Below are positions 39,609 through 48,075 of a stretch of 64,000 nt of DNA, piece by piece. This stretch comes from Roseateles koreensis (lineage in GTDB: Bacteria; Pseudomonadota; Gammaproteobacteria; Burkholderiales; Burkholderiaceae_C). The position numbers and the translations under genes are program-made. Numbering within the stretch: the stretch's first letter is position 1; every line of letters begins with the position of its first letter. Location of the stretch: positions 124,001 to 188,000 of the forward strand of contig NZ_JAQQXS010000009.1 in assembly GCF_028595305.1 (NCBI RefSeq), in the 5' to 3' direction. The notes below the pieces were generated by a model. The model had not been told where the DNA came from and ran no database searches. It was given only the letters and a program-made list of their open reading frames with translations.

Positions 39609-39646
39609 CAAAAAAGCCCAGGCCCTGCGAACAGGATCTGGGCTTT
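39609..39646 (-). terminator. Intrinsic terminator of the phasin gene
   Basis: On the minus strand AAAGCCCAG pairs with CTGGGCTTT, with an inner CCTG/CAGG extension and a short loop, followed by a run of six T. It lies about 50 bases beyond the phasin stop. Confidence 0.85.
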
Positions 39647-39698
39647 GCGCCAAGGGCGTCAGTGTTGACGCCGGGTTGGGCAGCAGGTGCTGGCTTGC

Positions 39699-40256
39699 TT
39701 AGGCAGCGCTGCGCTTGGTGGCGCGAGCCGTCGTTTGTGAAGCCTTGACAGCCGAGTTGGTGGCGGCTTCGAAGTTGGCTTCAGCGACGTCAGCAGCTTG
39801 CTTGGCAGCCTTCTGCACGGACTCGAACGCGTTGTTGGCAGCTGCCACGGCGGACTTCACCAGGGCGACAGCGTTTTCGGTGCCGGCGGGCGCATTCTTG
39901 GCGGCGCTTTCAACCACAGCCGTGAACTTGGCTTGGATGTCGGCCAGTTGAGCTTCAGCGACCTTGGCCACTTCGGCATTGGTGCTGGAGGCGATGTCAT
40001 ACAGATGGCGGCTGTACGAAGCTGCCTTCTCGGCGCTGGGTTGCAGCAGCGAAGATTGCAGGGCCAGCAACTCTTGCGCGTCCTTGACGGACAGCACGGC
40101 GTTGGCGGATTCGGCGACTTCACCCAGGGCCGTCTTGGCCACTTGCAGGTTCAATTCGACGAGCTTTTCAACACCCTCGAAGGCCTTATTGGTCAAACCA
40201 AACAGGGTTTCGACGTTGGCTTTGTGGGCGGCGATGATTTGTTCTGCGGTCAGCAT
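39699..40256 (-). CDS. phaP: Phasin family protein (PHB granule-associated)
   Basis: A 185-residue, almost fully helical, Ala/Glu/Lys-rich protein of the phasin family: [38 protein letters not shown], then [21 protein letters not shown] and a Lys/Ala-rich tail. Phasins coat polyhydroxyalkanoate granules and control their number and size. It has its own promoter with two flanking dyads (40325-40396) that resemble PhaR operators, and a strong terminator. Confidence 0.9.
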   Translation of the reverse strand: MLTAEQIIAAHKANVETLFGLTNKAFEGVEKLVELNLQVAKTALGEVAESANAVLSVKDAQELLALQSSLLQPSAEKAASYSRHLYDIASSTNAEVAKVAEAQLADIQAKFTAVVESAAKNAPAGTENAVALVKSAVAAANNAFESVQKAAKQAADVAEANFEAATNSAVKASQTTARATKRSAA

Positions 40257-40324
40257 GATGGAGCACTCCTGATTCGGGGGCTACCCCGGGTTATGGTCTG
40301 CAAAGAAGATCTTTGTCAGTAAAA

Positions 40325-40339
40325 TGTTGCACTGCAACA
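40325..40339. promoter_or_regulatory. Perfect 15-bp palindrome at the phasin transcription start
   Basis: TGTTGCA-C-TGCAACA is a perfect inverted repeat. It overlaps the predicted transcription start of the leftward phasin gene (-10 at 40346-40351). A related dyad occurs at 40382-40396. The position fits a repressor operator; TGC-rich sites are described for PhaR, the PHB-sensing repressor of phasin genes (assignment inferred). Confidence 0.6.
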
Positions 40340-40345
40340 ATTCAA

Positions 40346-40373
40346 AGTATAGGGCTCAGAATTTCTTTTGCAA
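40346..40373 (-). promoter_or_regulatory. Predicted sigma-70 promoter of the phasin gene
   Basis: On the minus strand TTGCAA (40368-40373) and TATACT (40346-40351) are spaced by 16 bases, a near-consensus promoter firing leftwards into the phasin gene, with about 85 bases of leader. Confidence 0.6.
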
Positions 40374-40381
40374 GTGAAATT

Positions 40382-40396
40382 TGTTGCAATGCAGCA
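40382..40396. promoter_or_regulatory. Second phasin operator-like dyad
   Basis: TGTTGCA-A-TGCAGCA is the same half-site arrangement as at 40325-40339 with one mismatch between arms. It lies just upstream of the predicted -35. Together the two sites bracket the promoter. Confidence 0.5.
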
Positions 40397-40603
40397 AAAA
40401 GACGCGAAACGTGCATTTCAACAATTGCGCCAGATCAAACGCACCCACCTTCAAGGGCTGGACGGTCGAGATGCCGTGCCCGCAGGATGGCGCAGGGCCA
40501 TGACGTGGGGATGACGCGGGCATGACATCATCGAGGGGCGCTTTCCGCTATGGTGGCAGCCGCGCAGGCTGCAATTTCAACGCGCGTGAAGGGAAATGAA
40601 CGA
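40397..40603. other. Noncoding region between phasin operators and the thioesterase gene
   Basis: No gene or RNA is supported here. The region between the divergent phasin and thioesterase genes should contain the rightward promoter, but no clear -35/-10 pair is evident. Confidence 0.35.
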
Positions 40604-41053
40604 ATGCCCATGAGTGAATCACGACCCCAGGCCCAAGGGCGCGCTGCCTTTGCGCATTTCGAGACCCTGAGCACCCGTTGGATGGACAACGATGTTTACG
40701 GGCATCTCAACAATGTCGTTTACTACAGCCTCTTCGATACGGCGGTGAACCAGTACCTGATCCGCACGGGCGCCCTGGACATTCACGCCGGCTCGGTGAT
40801 TGGCTTGGTGATCGAAACGCATTGCAACTTCTTCGATTCGCTGGCATTTCCGCAGGTCATTGAGGCCGGCATCCGCATCGGCCATCAGGGCCGCTCCAGC
40901 GTGCGTTACGAGATTGGCCTGTTCGCGGCGGGCGCCGAGTTGTGCGCCGCACGCGGGCACTTCGTCCATGTCTATGTGGACCGGGCCACGCGCCGGCCGG
41001 TGTCCGCGCTGCCGATTGAAACCTTGTCTGCCTTGAAAGGACTGACCCTGTGA
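40604..41053 (+). CDS. Acyl-CoA thioesterase, hotdog fold (4-hydroxybenzoyl-CoA type)
   Basis: A 149-residue hotdog-fold thioesterase. The motif RWMDNDVYGHLNNVVYYSLFDTAVN carries the catalytic Asp and the HLNN element of the FcbC/YbgC type, followed by IETHCNFFDSLAFP and the beta-sheet end GHFVHVYVDRATRRPV. It hydrolyses an acyl-CoA; substrate unknown. ATG 40604 follows an AAGGGA site; ATG 40610 is also possible. It overlaps the nitroreductase start by 4 bases. Confidence 0.83.
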   Translation: MPMSESRPQAQGRAAFAHFETLSTRWMDNDVYGHLNNVVYYSLFDTAVNQYLIRTGALDIHAGSVIGLVIETHCNFFDSLAFPQVIEAGIRIGHQGRSSVRYEIGLFAAGAELCAARGHFVHVYVDRATRRPVSALPIETLSALKGLTL

Positions 41054-41772
41054 GCTCTGACAACCCACGCTTTGCCACGCCTTCGGCGCTGGAAGGGGCC
41101 GCTGTGGACGCGGCCATCCTGACCCGCCATTCCATGCGCGCCTATTTGCCGCGCCCGGTGGAGCGGCCGGTGATTGAGGACTTGCTGCGGGTGGCCTCAT
41201 TTGCGCCTTCGGGCACCAATACCCAGCCCTGGCAAGTGCATGTGCTGACCGGCGCGGCCAAGGCCCGTCTGAGTGACCGCATCACGGCAGCCTATCTCGA
41301 CCCTGCGCAGAACGCCGCCCACCAAGAGGAGTACGCCTACTACCCCGAGCAGTGGAAGTCGCCCTATATCGACCGCCGCCGCAAGGTGGGCTGGGACTTG
41401 TACGGCTTGCTCGACATCGCCAAGACCGACAAGGCGCGCATGCAGCAGCAGCATGGCCGCAACTACGAGTTTTTTGATGCGCCGGTGGGCCTGATCTTCA
41501 GCATCGACCGGGTGATGCAGCAGGGCAGTTGGCTGGATTACGGCATGTTTTTGCAGAACATCATGGTGGCCGCGCGTGCACGCGGCCTACACACCTGCCC
41601 GCAGGCGGCCTTCACGCAGTTCCACCGCCTGATCGCCGACGAGCTGCAATTCGCGCCCGAGCAGATGCTGGTGTGCGGCATGGCCTTGGGTTATGCCGAC
41701 CCGCAGGCCATTGAAAACAGCTTGGTGACCGAGCGCGTGCCGGTGGCCGAGTTCACGCGGTTTTACGAGTAG
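41050..41772 (+). CDS. Nitroreductase family protein
   Basis: A 240-residue flavin enzyme. FMN-binding motifs of the nitroreductase fold are present: RHSMRAYLPRPVE, APSGTNTQPWQVHVL, DYGMFLQNIMVAARARGLHTCPQAAF and MLVCGMALGYADP. Such enzymes use NAD(P)H and FMN to reduce nitro, quinone or enone groups. It starts with GTG overlapping the stop of the thioesterase gene, so the two are coupled; this pairing hints at a shared catabolic task (inference). Confidence 0.87.
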   Translation: MSSDNPRFATPSALEGAAVDAAILTRHSMRAYLPRPVERPVIEDLLRVASFAPSGTNTQPWQVHVLTGAAKARLSDRITAAYLDPAQNAAHQEEYAYYPEQWKSPYIDRRRKVGWDLYGLLDIAKTDKARMQQQHGRNYEFFDAPVGLIFSIDRVMQQGSWLDYGMFLQNIMVAARARGLHTCPQAAFTQFHRLIADELQFAPEQMLVCGMALGYADPQAIENSLVTERVPVAEFTRFYE

Positions 41773-41841
41773 GCTGGCCTGGCTCTGCCTGCTGAATCGG
41801 GTCCGCTGATATAAGCCACAAGCACAAGCACAAGACTTTTC

Positions 41842-42804
41842 ATGAAGCCAAAAATTCTGGTCACCCGTCGCATTTTTCCTGAAGTAGTGGCGCGTTTGCG
41901 CACCGTCTTCGACGTGGATTGGTATGACGAAAACGAGCCACTCAGTGCGGAACAACTACAGCGCCGCCTGCAAGGCAAGCAGGGTGTTTTTGCCTCAGGC
42001 AGCGAGCAGATCACTGCTGAACTGGTGGCCGCTTGCCCTGATTTGAAGGCCGTGTGCCTGATGACCGTGGGCTACAACAATGTGGACATCGCTGCCTGTA
42101 CGGCGCGCGGTGTCGTGGTGACCAATGCGCCTGACGTGCTGACTGAGACGACCGCAGATTTCGGCTTCGCCCTCATGATGGCTGCCGCCCGGCGCATCAC
42201 CGAAAGCGAGCACTATCTGCGCCGCGGTGAGTGGACGCAGTGGCGCGTGGATCTGTTTGCGGGCGCAGACATTCACGGCAGCACCTTGGGCATTTTGGGC
42301 ATGGGCCGCATCGGCCAAGCCATTGCCCGGCGGGGCGCCCTGGGCTTTGGCATGCGGGTGATTTATCACAACCGCAGCCGCTTGAGCGCTGAGCAAGAGG
42401 CGCCCCTGGGGGCCCGCTGGGTCAGCAAAGAAGATGTGCTGGCCCAGGCCGATCATTTGGTTCTGGTGCTGCCTTACTCGCCCGCATCCCATCACCTGAT
42501 TGCCGCGCCTGAGCTGGCGCTGATGAAGCGCAGTGCCACGCTCACCAACATCGCGCGTGGCGGCGTGGTAGATGAAAACGCACTTGCGCAAGCCCTGGGT
42601 GAAGGGCGTTTGGCGGCCGCCGGGCTGGATGTTTTTGAAGGCGAGCCCGCAGTGAACCCCCGCTTGCTGGCCTTGAACAATGTGGTGCTGACGCCCCATA
42701 TCGCCAGCGCCTCGGTCCCCACGCGGCGGGCCATGTGCAATCTCGCAGCCGACAACTTGATCGCCCTGCTGAGCGGCGCAGCCGCCGTGACGCCCGTCAA
42801 CTAG
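41842..42804 (+). CDS. D-2-hydroxyacid dehydrogenase (glyoxylate/hydroxypyruvate reductase-like)
   Basis: A 320-residue NAD(P)-dependent dehydrogenase. Visible are the substrate-domain start KPKILVTRRIFPEVVARL, MTVGYNNVDIAAC, VVTNAPDVLTETTADFGFALMM, the Rossmann motif LGILGMGRIGQAIARR, catalytic Arg in ANIARGG-like (here TNIARGGVVDE), GLDVFEGEP with catalytic Glu, and LTPHIASAS with catalytic His. The pattern is that of D-glycerate/glyoxylate reductases. It ends 45 bases before the convergent TPR gene, with a hexanucleotide repeat between. Confidence 0.9.
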   Translation: MKPKILVTRRIFPEVVARLRTVFDVDWYDENEPLSAEQLQRRLQGKQGVFASGSEQITAELVAACPDLKAVCLMTVGYNNVDIAACTARGVVVTNAPDVLTETTADFGFALMMAAARRITESEHYLRRGEWTQWRVDLFAGADIHGSTLGILGMGRIGQAIARRGALGFGMRVIYHNRSRLSAEQEAPLGARWVSKEDVLAQADHLVLVLPYSPASHHLIAAPELALMKRSATLTNIARGGVVDENALAQALGEGRLAAAGLDVFEGEPAVNPRLLALNNVVLTPHIASASVPTRRAMCNLAADNLIALLSGAAAVTPVN

Positions 42805-42805
42805 C

Positions 42806-42842
<37 letters not shown>

Positions 42843-42849
42843 GCCGTGC

Positions 42850-45099
42850 TCAGGGGCTGAGTGCCGGCGCCCCGGGCATCCGCTTTAATAGTTCGCGCTC
42901 GAAGGCGCGAACCACTGACACATCATGATCGGCCCGGGGCGCTGCAGCCGCGATGGCCCGGCGGCGGGCTTGTTGATCTGCTGCGGGCTCTTGGGCCAGC
43001 GCTACCGCCTTGTCGATGTAGGCGGGCACCGCGCCAGCGATCAAGTCCGGCATGCCAATTTGGCGCAGCAACCCAGCTGCCAGCCGTTGCCGCATGAACG
43101 GCCCTTCGAGCGTCAGCACGGGGATGCCTTCGCGCACCGCCTTCCACGCGGTCGTGTAGCCCGAGAATGCAGGGCAGTCCAGAAACACGGTGCAGACCTG
43201 CAGCGCGTGCCTGAACTCACCCTCGTTCAGCCAAGGCAGAAAAGCCACGAAATCGTCGGCCTTTAAACCCGCCGCATCGAATGCCGCCGCCAAGCGCGCG
43301 TGCAGGGGTTCGCGCAGGCCCTGCATGGATTCGCTCACTGGGATCACAAAGCGGCAGGGGCCCAGTCTGCGGGCGATTTCGACATACACCGCATCAAACT
43401 CAGGCGCGAATTTGAGCAAGCTCTGCGGAATCAGAAACAGCGACGCGCCGTTTGCGTTCGACATGAGGCGGGCCACGGCTTCGCTGGCTTGGGCTTCAAT
43501 TTCAAGCCCAACTTCAATCTCAAACGGGCGGGTGCAACAGCCAGTGCCGGGCAAACGGATCAAGTGCTCCCGGTAATGAGCCTGGCCGTCTTCCGGCTCG
43601 ATCAACTGGCCCGAGAAAAACAAGTCGATCGTGGCGAGGCCGGTCGTGATGGGGTGCCCCCAGCCTGCCGCTTGCAAGGGCGCCAGCCTTTGTTGCGCCA
43701 AGCCGTAGCACACGGTGTCCATGCCCAACTCCGGGTAGTACAAAACATCTTGCCGGTCTTGCGCGATCCGATCTGCCCAACCCGTGCTGCCGGCCAGCGA
43801 ACCAGCATCCCGCCACTGCGCAACGGCCTGTTTGGCGAGCTCGGTTTGCGCATCTTCGATGGCGCCGAGGTGGTAGATCGTGAGTTCGAACAAGCTCGCG
43901 TCCAGATGCTCGATCAAGCCCTTGAGCACAATGTCCCAGACCGAGTGACGGCGAATGTGCGCGGACACAATGCCCAGGCGAATACGTTCGCCGGCGGCGC
44001 GGGGCGCCCAATCGGGGCGCTGAGGCGGCTGCGTGTTTTCTTGAGCGCTCAGATCGGCAAATCTTGACAGCCGGTCCTTGTGATTGCCCGGCAGATAGGC
44101 CAAGGCAAAGGGTAGATTGGCCAGGCGGTCATGCCGCAAGCCACCTTGCTGCACGGCGGCGTCTCGCCAAAGTGCATAGGCGTCCAGGCCCGCGTCAAAC
44201 TGTGCCAGTCGCTGGGCCGCGTCCTTTTGGCTGCCCGCCATCTTGGGCAAGGCAAACACCAACGCCGCCAGGCGGAACATGGCGCTCGACGGCATCAGCG
44301 CGACCGCGCGGCCCAGGTAGGGCTGCATCTCGGTCAGCTTGTTTTGGTTGTGAAGCACCAGCAGCAAATTGGACACGGCATCCGGCATGTCCGGCTTGAT
44401 CGCCAGCGCCGCCCGGTACGCCTGTTCGGCCTCGGGCAAACGGCCCTGAGTCTGCAGCACCGAGCCCAATGCGTTGTGGGCATCGGCCAGCCCCGGTGCG
44501 TTGGACAAGAGCTGCCGCAGCAGCTGCTCAGCCGCCTGCAAATGCCCCAGGTCAGACAAGGCCAGGGCGTAGTTGTAGAACGTATCCAGCCGCTGCGGGT
44601 CGGCCTCCAGCACTTCTTTGTACAGCTGAACTGCTTCGCTCAACCGTCCCGCTTCTCGCCACACATTGGCCAGATTGCTGCGGGTGGAGAGGCTGTGCGG
44701 GCGCAAGCGCAGCGAGTTCTTGAGCGCAACCGCAGCCTCGTCGAGCCGGCCTGCACGCCGACAGGCCACGCCCAGGTAGTCGTACGCGCCCGGATTTTTG
44801 GGATCAAGCTTGACACAGCGCTGGCAGGCGGCCAACGCATCTTTTTGCTGCATGAGCAAAGCGCGCGCCAACGACAGCCACGCTGGCAGAAATTGCGGCA
44901 GCCTTTCAAGCAAATGCCCGGCCTGCTGCTCCAACTCGGCCCAGGCGCCACTGGACTCCAGCGCGATCAACAAACCCTTATTGGCATCTTCGCGCAGAGG
45001 GAATTTCTGCAACAGCGTCCGATAGACCGCCGCCGCCTCGGCATGCTTGCCTTGCTGCCCCAGTGTGGCTGCGGTGCGGAGGAGTGCGGCTGGGTTCAT
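42850..45099 (-). CDS. TPR protein with O-GlcNAc transferase-like (SPINDLY-type) C-terminal domain
   Basis: A 749-residue protein. Residues 1-300 form about eight TPR units (for example NPGAYDYLGVACRRAGRLDEAAVALKNSLRLRP). The C-terminal part has glycosyltransferase family 41 features: IRLGIVSAHIRRHSVWDIVLKGLIEHLD, DVLYYPELGMDTVCYGLAQQRLAPLQAAGWGHP, and CTVFLDCPAFSGYTTAWKAVREGIPVLTLEG. Bacterial members glycosylate proteins, but targets are unknown. No signal peptide. It lies next to the Rhs locus, but no functional link is shown. Confidence 0.82.
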   Translation of the reverse strand: MNPAALLRTAATLGQQGKHAEAAAVYRTLLQKFPLREDANKGLLIALESSGAWAELEQQAGHLLERLPQFLPAWLSLARALLMQQKDALAACQRCVKLDPKNPGAYDYLGVACRRAGRLDEAAVALKNSLRLRPHSLSTRSNLANVWREAGRLSEAVQLYKEVLEADPQRLDTFYNYALALSDLGHLQAAEQLLRQLLSNAPGLADAHNALGSVLQTQGRLPEAEQAYRAALAIKPDMPDAVSNLLLVLHNQNKLTEMQPYLGRAVALMPSSAMFRLAALVFALPKMAGSQKDAAQRLAQFDAGLDAYALWRDAAVQQGGLRHDRLANLPFALAYLPGNHKDRLSRFADLSAQENTQPPQRPDWAPRAAGERIRLGIVSAHIRRHSVWDIVLKGLIEHLDASLFELTIYHLGAIEDAQTELAKQAVAQWRDAGSLAGSTGWADRIAQDRQDVLYYPELGMDTVCYGLAQQRLAPLQAAGWGHPITTGLATIDLFFSGQLIEPEDGQAHYREHLIRLPGTGCCTRPFEIEVGLEIEAQASEAVARLMSNANGASLFLIPQSLLKFAPEFDAVYVEIARRLGPCRFVIPVSESMQGLREPLHARLAAAFDAAGLKADDFVAFLPWLNEGEFRHALQVCTVFLDCPAFSGYTTAWKAVREGIPVLTLEGPFMRQRLAAGLLRQIGMPDLIAGAVPAYIDKAVALAQEPAADQQARRRAIAAAAPRADHDVSVVRAFERELLKRMPGAPALSP

Positions 45100-45500
45100 G
45101 GGGTGCAGGTGAGGTGAGGGACGGAGTTAGCGGTGGAGCTTATACCGGACGCTTTGACGCGGGCTTGGAGAAGTACCCCCGCCGTTCCGCCTTGATCCGC
45201 ATGTTTGCGTCAATCCCGTCAAAGGGCGACAGGAAGACGCGGGGTGCAGAAACTGGAAAAGGTGCGACTCTTTGCATGAAAGATCGCCACCAAGACCTTT
45301 GATCATTCACCGCTGCTCATTTGCTGGAAAAGCGACTGGTCCCCGGAGGATGCCACGCCCCATATACCTGCTTGCCGCCACGCATCCCACTACCGGCAAC
45401 CCGTTCATCATTTCTACGGGCGAGATGGTCCTTCCGCAGCTGGACGTTTAAATCGGTGGTGCGGTTGGTTTTTCACTCATTTACACCATCCTTAAAGTAA
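45100..45500. other. Noncoding boundary between core genome and the Rhs locus
   Basis: No gene is supported in these 400 bases. Base composition falls from GC-rich on the left to AT-rich on the right, marking the left edge of the Rhs locus. A short open frame at 45063-45302 overlaps the start of the TPR gene on the other strand and lacks recognisable features. The promoter of the rhs genes should lie near 45400-45500. Confidence 0.5.
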
Positions 45501-46139
45501 ATGCATCAAATGAATAATTTTGGTAAAAGCTTGAAAAATGAAATGACAACAAGCCAAATAACTAATTGTTTGTTCGTCTTAATGCTGGGTTCAATAAATT
45601 TATCTGCAAACGCCGAAACTCTTCCTGCTCTTGTATGGTTGCTTCCTGGCTCGATATATCGATGGACCACCAACTTAAGTCTCGCGAAGAAGAGTCAAGA
45701 AGAGACTCTTCCCGAGCGGATTGCCTCTATATATTGCAATCCAAGTAATGGTTATATGGATGATTGTGGTGTTAGATATGTTGAGGACTGGGTGTTGGAT
45801 CCGGTGCAGTATTACGTAAACGGAGTTTCATTAAATTGGAAACGCGACTACGAAAGATACGATTACAGCGGTAAAACTATATACAGAAGGCAGTTTTCAG
45901 TTCCCGGGCAAGGTGTATGTGTGGGAGAAGATGGACTCACCTATGGGCCGATTCAACACGTTGTGAATACAAGTGCCAATGGTTCGGTTTCATTGACAGA
46001 ATTTTGTCAAAATTTGAAACATCAAGATTTGCCTGATCCTAAAGATTGCCCAAAATCCAATCCAATCCAATCAATGCATCTAATGGTAATAAAATTCAAA
46101 AAGAGCAAGATTATGTGGGGTCAGGAGAAAATAAGTTAA
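45501..46139 (+). CDS. Exported Rhs-family protein (RhsA), 5' fragment cut by a frameshift
   Basis: This 212-residue frame is the start of a larger Rhs gene. It has a Sec signal peptide (MTTSQITNCLFVLMLGSINLSANA from the internal Met at 45543) and a Cys-containing N-terminal region ending DCPKSNPI, where it leaves the family frame. Beyond 46060 the translation is nonsense. The family sequence CPKSNPINASNGNK continues in the next frame. Removing one AATCC unit from the repeat at 46054-46072 joins the two exactly, giving an 853-residue exported protein. DNA is AT-rich compared with the neighbouring genome. The start may be 45501, 45510 or 45543. Confidence 0.6.
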   Translation: MHQMNNFGKSLKNEMTTSQITNCLFVLMLGSINLSANAETLPALVWLLPGSIYRWTTNLSLAKKSQEETLPERIASIYCNPSNGYMDDCGVRYVEDWVLDPVQYYVNGVSLNWKRDYERYDYSGKTIYRRQFSVPGQGVCVGEDGLTYGPIQHVVNTSANGSVSLTEFCQNLKHQDLPDPKDCPKSNPIQSMHLMVIKFKKSKIMWGQEKIS

Positions 46140-48067
46140 ATTACACGAGAACTTTTAATGGTATGAAGGGGAGGTGGACTTCAAATTTTAATATTTATGG
46201 GGTGAACTTGGTCTCTGTGCGAAATAATATATTAGCAGGGGGTGGCTATTATTTTGTGGAAGAATTTTCTAAAAAAATTGCAATCAGGGATCCGTTGATA
46301 GTTGACGCTCCATTTTTGAGCGTGATGTACGTCGGGGAGCTTTGGCGAACGAGTAATGAGTTCGCGCTGAATCGAGAAGATCGCCGAACAATATATTTCG
46401 GAAATCCGAATTCTGAATTTGCTGCGCCCCCCTATGTAAATGATAGGATTTCCAATATTTTCGATGAGCAGGGGCACATCACTGGCTACTTTATTCGTAA
46501 TTTTGATAACAATTCAATAGAGCGGTATAGCCTGTCAGGAAGTCTTGTCCAGATTTCATTTGGAAATGGGGGGGTTAATAATCTAACTTATTCTGATGCT
46601 GGTACTTCGCAGAGTTTTGCTCCGGGTCAGGCTCATCTTGTTGGTGTAAAAGATAATTTCGGCCGAGAGCTTAAATTTACTTACGACAGCGTTGGAAGAA
46701 GAATAACATTAACTGACCCGGCTGGCGGTGTGTATGTCTATAATTACAACGAGAGCTCTGCCAATGGATCTCTGGAAATATCAAATTCAAGCACCATAAC
46801 TTCTGTAATTTACCCCGATGGAGGTAGGCGTATTTATTGGTACAACGAGAAGGATAAAATGGCCGATGAAATTCAGCAAATTTCTCTGACTGGAATTACT
46901 GATGAAAATGGTATCAGATTTTCTTCCTACTCCTATGATTCCTCGGGTAGGGCAATTTCTACTGAGCATGCGGGCGGCGTTGAGAAGGTAACTTTTGACT
47001 ACTCGCAGAGTCCGGTTCTAACGGCTTTTACTGACCCTTTTGGTACTATTAGGACTGAACGATTTATTGAACTCAATAATTCTCTGGTAAGTACTGGGCA
47101 AGTGCAACCCGGCGGCTCGGGTTGCGCAGAATCCGCTAGTAATATAGGTTATGATACAAATGGAAATATTGTAAATTATTCTGATTTTTCTGGACGAATT
47201 AACGCGATTAATTACGACCTAAGCCGAAATTTAGAATCACTGAGAGTGGAGGCGGCGGGTAGCGCGCAAGAACGGCGAGTATTTACCCAGTGGCACCCTG
47301 ATTGGCGCTTAAGTACGAAGGTCGCCGAGCCGCTGCGGGTTACCACCTCGGTCTACAACGGCCAACCTGATCCCTTTAGCGCCGGCACGGCTTCTTGTGC
47401 CCCCAGCAATGCATTGCTACCTGATGGCAAACCCATCGCCGTTCTGTGTAAGAGGGTCGAGCAGGCCACCACCGACGCCAATGGAGGCCAAGGCTTCGCG
47501 GCCATGCTTCAGTCTGGTGTACCTGCCCGTATTTGGCAATACAGCTACAACGAATTCGGCCAGGTACTCACCACCACCAACCCCTTGGGCAACGTTACCC
47601 GCAAGACCTATTACAGCGATACCAGCAGCAGTCATACCATGGGGGATTTGCAAAGCATTACTAACTCCCTGGGCCAAGTCACGCAATACACCCAGTACGA
47701 TCCCAACGGCCAAGTCCTGCAGGTCATCGACCCCAACGGGGTGTCCACCCAGTACCAATACGACCAGCGCCAACGCCTGACCCGCGTCAGCACCGCAGGC
47801 GCCACCACCCGCTACGACTACTGGCCCACCGGCCTGCTCAAACAAGTCACCCAACCCGACGCCAGCTTCGTCAGCTACAGCTATGACGACGCGAACCGCC
47901 TGATCGCCCTCAGCGACAGCCTGGGCAACCGCATCGACTACACCTTGGACAACAGTGGCAATCGCACGGCCGAGCAAGTCAAAGACCCCGGCGGTGCCCT
48001 TGCCCGGCAAGTCAGCCGCGTGATGGACGCCCTGAACCGCGTTCAGCAAAGCAACGGCCGGGAGTGA
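46046..48067 (+). CDS. Rhs/YD-repeat protein (RhsA), main part in the shifted frame
   Basis: A 673-residue frame encoding the body of RhsA: NPINASNGNKIQKEQDYVGSGENKL, the usual Rhs entry motif, then many YD repeats such as GRELKFTYDSVGRRITLTDPAGG and GQVTQYTQYDPNGQVLQVIDPNG. Rhs repeats build a hollow beta-shell that encloses a toxin. As read, it lacks its own signal peptide and proper start (TTG 46046); it depends on frame restoration upstream. The first 1.2 kb is AT-rich; from about 47250 it is GC-rich. It has no toxin tip: it ends inside YD repeats (NRVQQSNGRE), overlapping the GTG upstream of RhsB. Confidence 0.7.
   Translation: MPKIQSNPINASNGNKIQKEQDYVGSGENKLNYTRTFNGMKGRWTSNFNIYGVNLVSVRNNILAGGGYYFVEEFSKKIAIRDPLIVDAPFLSVMYVGELWRTSNEFALNREDRRTIYFGNPNSEFAAPPYVNDRISNIFDEQGHITGYFIRNFDNNSIERYSLSGSLVQISFGNGGVNNLTYSDAGTSQSFAPGQAHLVGVKDNFGRELKFTYDSVGRRITLTDPAGGVYVYNYNESSANGSLEISNSSTITSVIYPDGGRRIYWYNEKDKMADEIQQISLTGITDENGIRFSSYSYDSSGRAISTEHAGGVEKVTFDYSQSPVLTAFTDPFGTIRTERFIELNNSLVSTGQVQPGGSGCAESASNIGYDTNGNIVNYSDFSGRINAINYDLSRNLESLRVEAAGSAQERRVFTQWHPDWRLSTKVAEPLRVTTSVYNGQPDPFSAGTASCAPSNALLPDGKPIAVLCKRVEQATTDANGGQGFAAMLQSGVPARIWQYSYNEFGQVLTTTNPLGNVTRKTYYSDTSSSHTMGDLQSITNSLGQVTQYTQYDPNGQVLQVIDPNGVSTQYQYDQRQRLTRVSTAGATTRYDYWPTGLLKQVTQPDASFVSYSYDDANRLIALSDSLGNRIDYTLDNSGNRTAEQVKDPGGALARQVSRVMDALNRVQQSNGRE
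46054..46072 (+). repeat. Pentanucleotide tandem repeat (AATCC)3+ causing a frameshift in RhsA
   Basis: Three AATCC units followed by AATC. With two units instead of three the codons read Cys-Pro-Lys-Ser-Asn-Pro-Ile-Asn-Ala-Ser-Asn-Gly and RhsA is one frame from 45501 to 48067. With three, translation stops at 46139. Slipped-strand mispairing at such arrays can switch genes on and off. Confidence 0.85.
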
Positions 48068-48075
48068 GCATCATC

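Noticed and set aside
44131-45117. 328-codon open frame opposite the TPR glycosyltransferase
   Set aside because: Antisense shadow; the minus-strand gene has clear TPR and GT41 motifs.
45063-45302. 79-codon open frame at the left edge of the Rhs locus
   Set aside because: Overlaps the TPR gene start on the other strand and shows no signal peptide, motif or good ribosome site.
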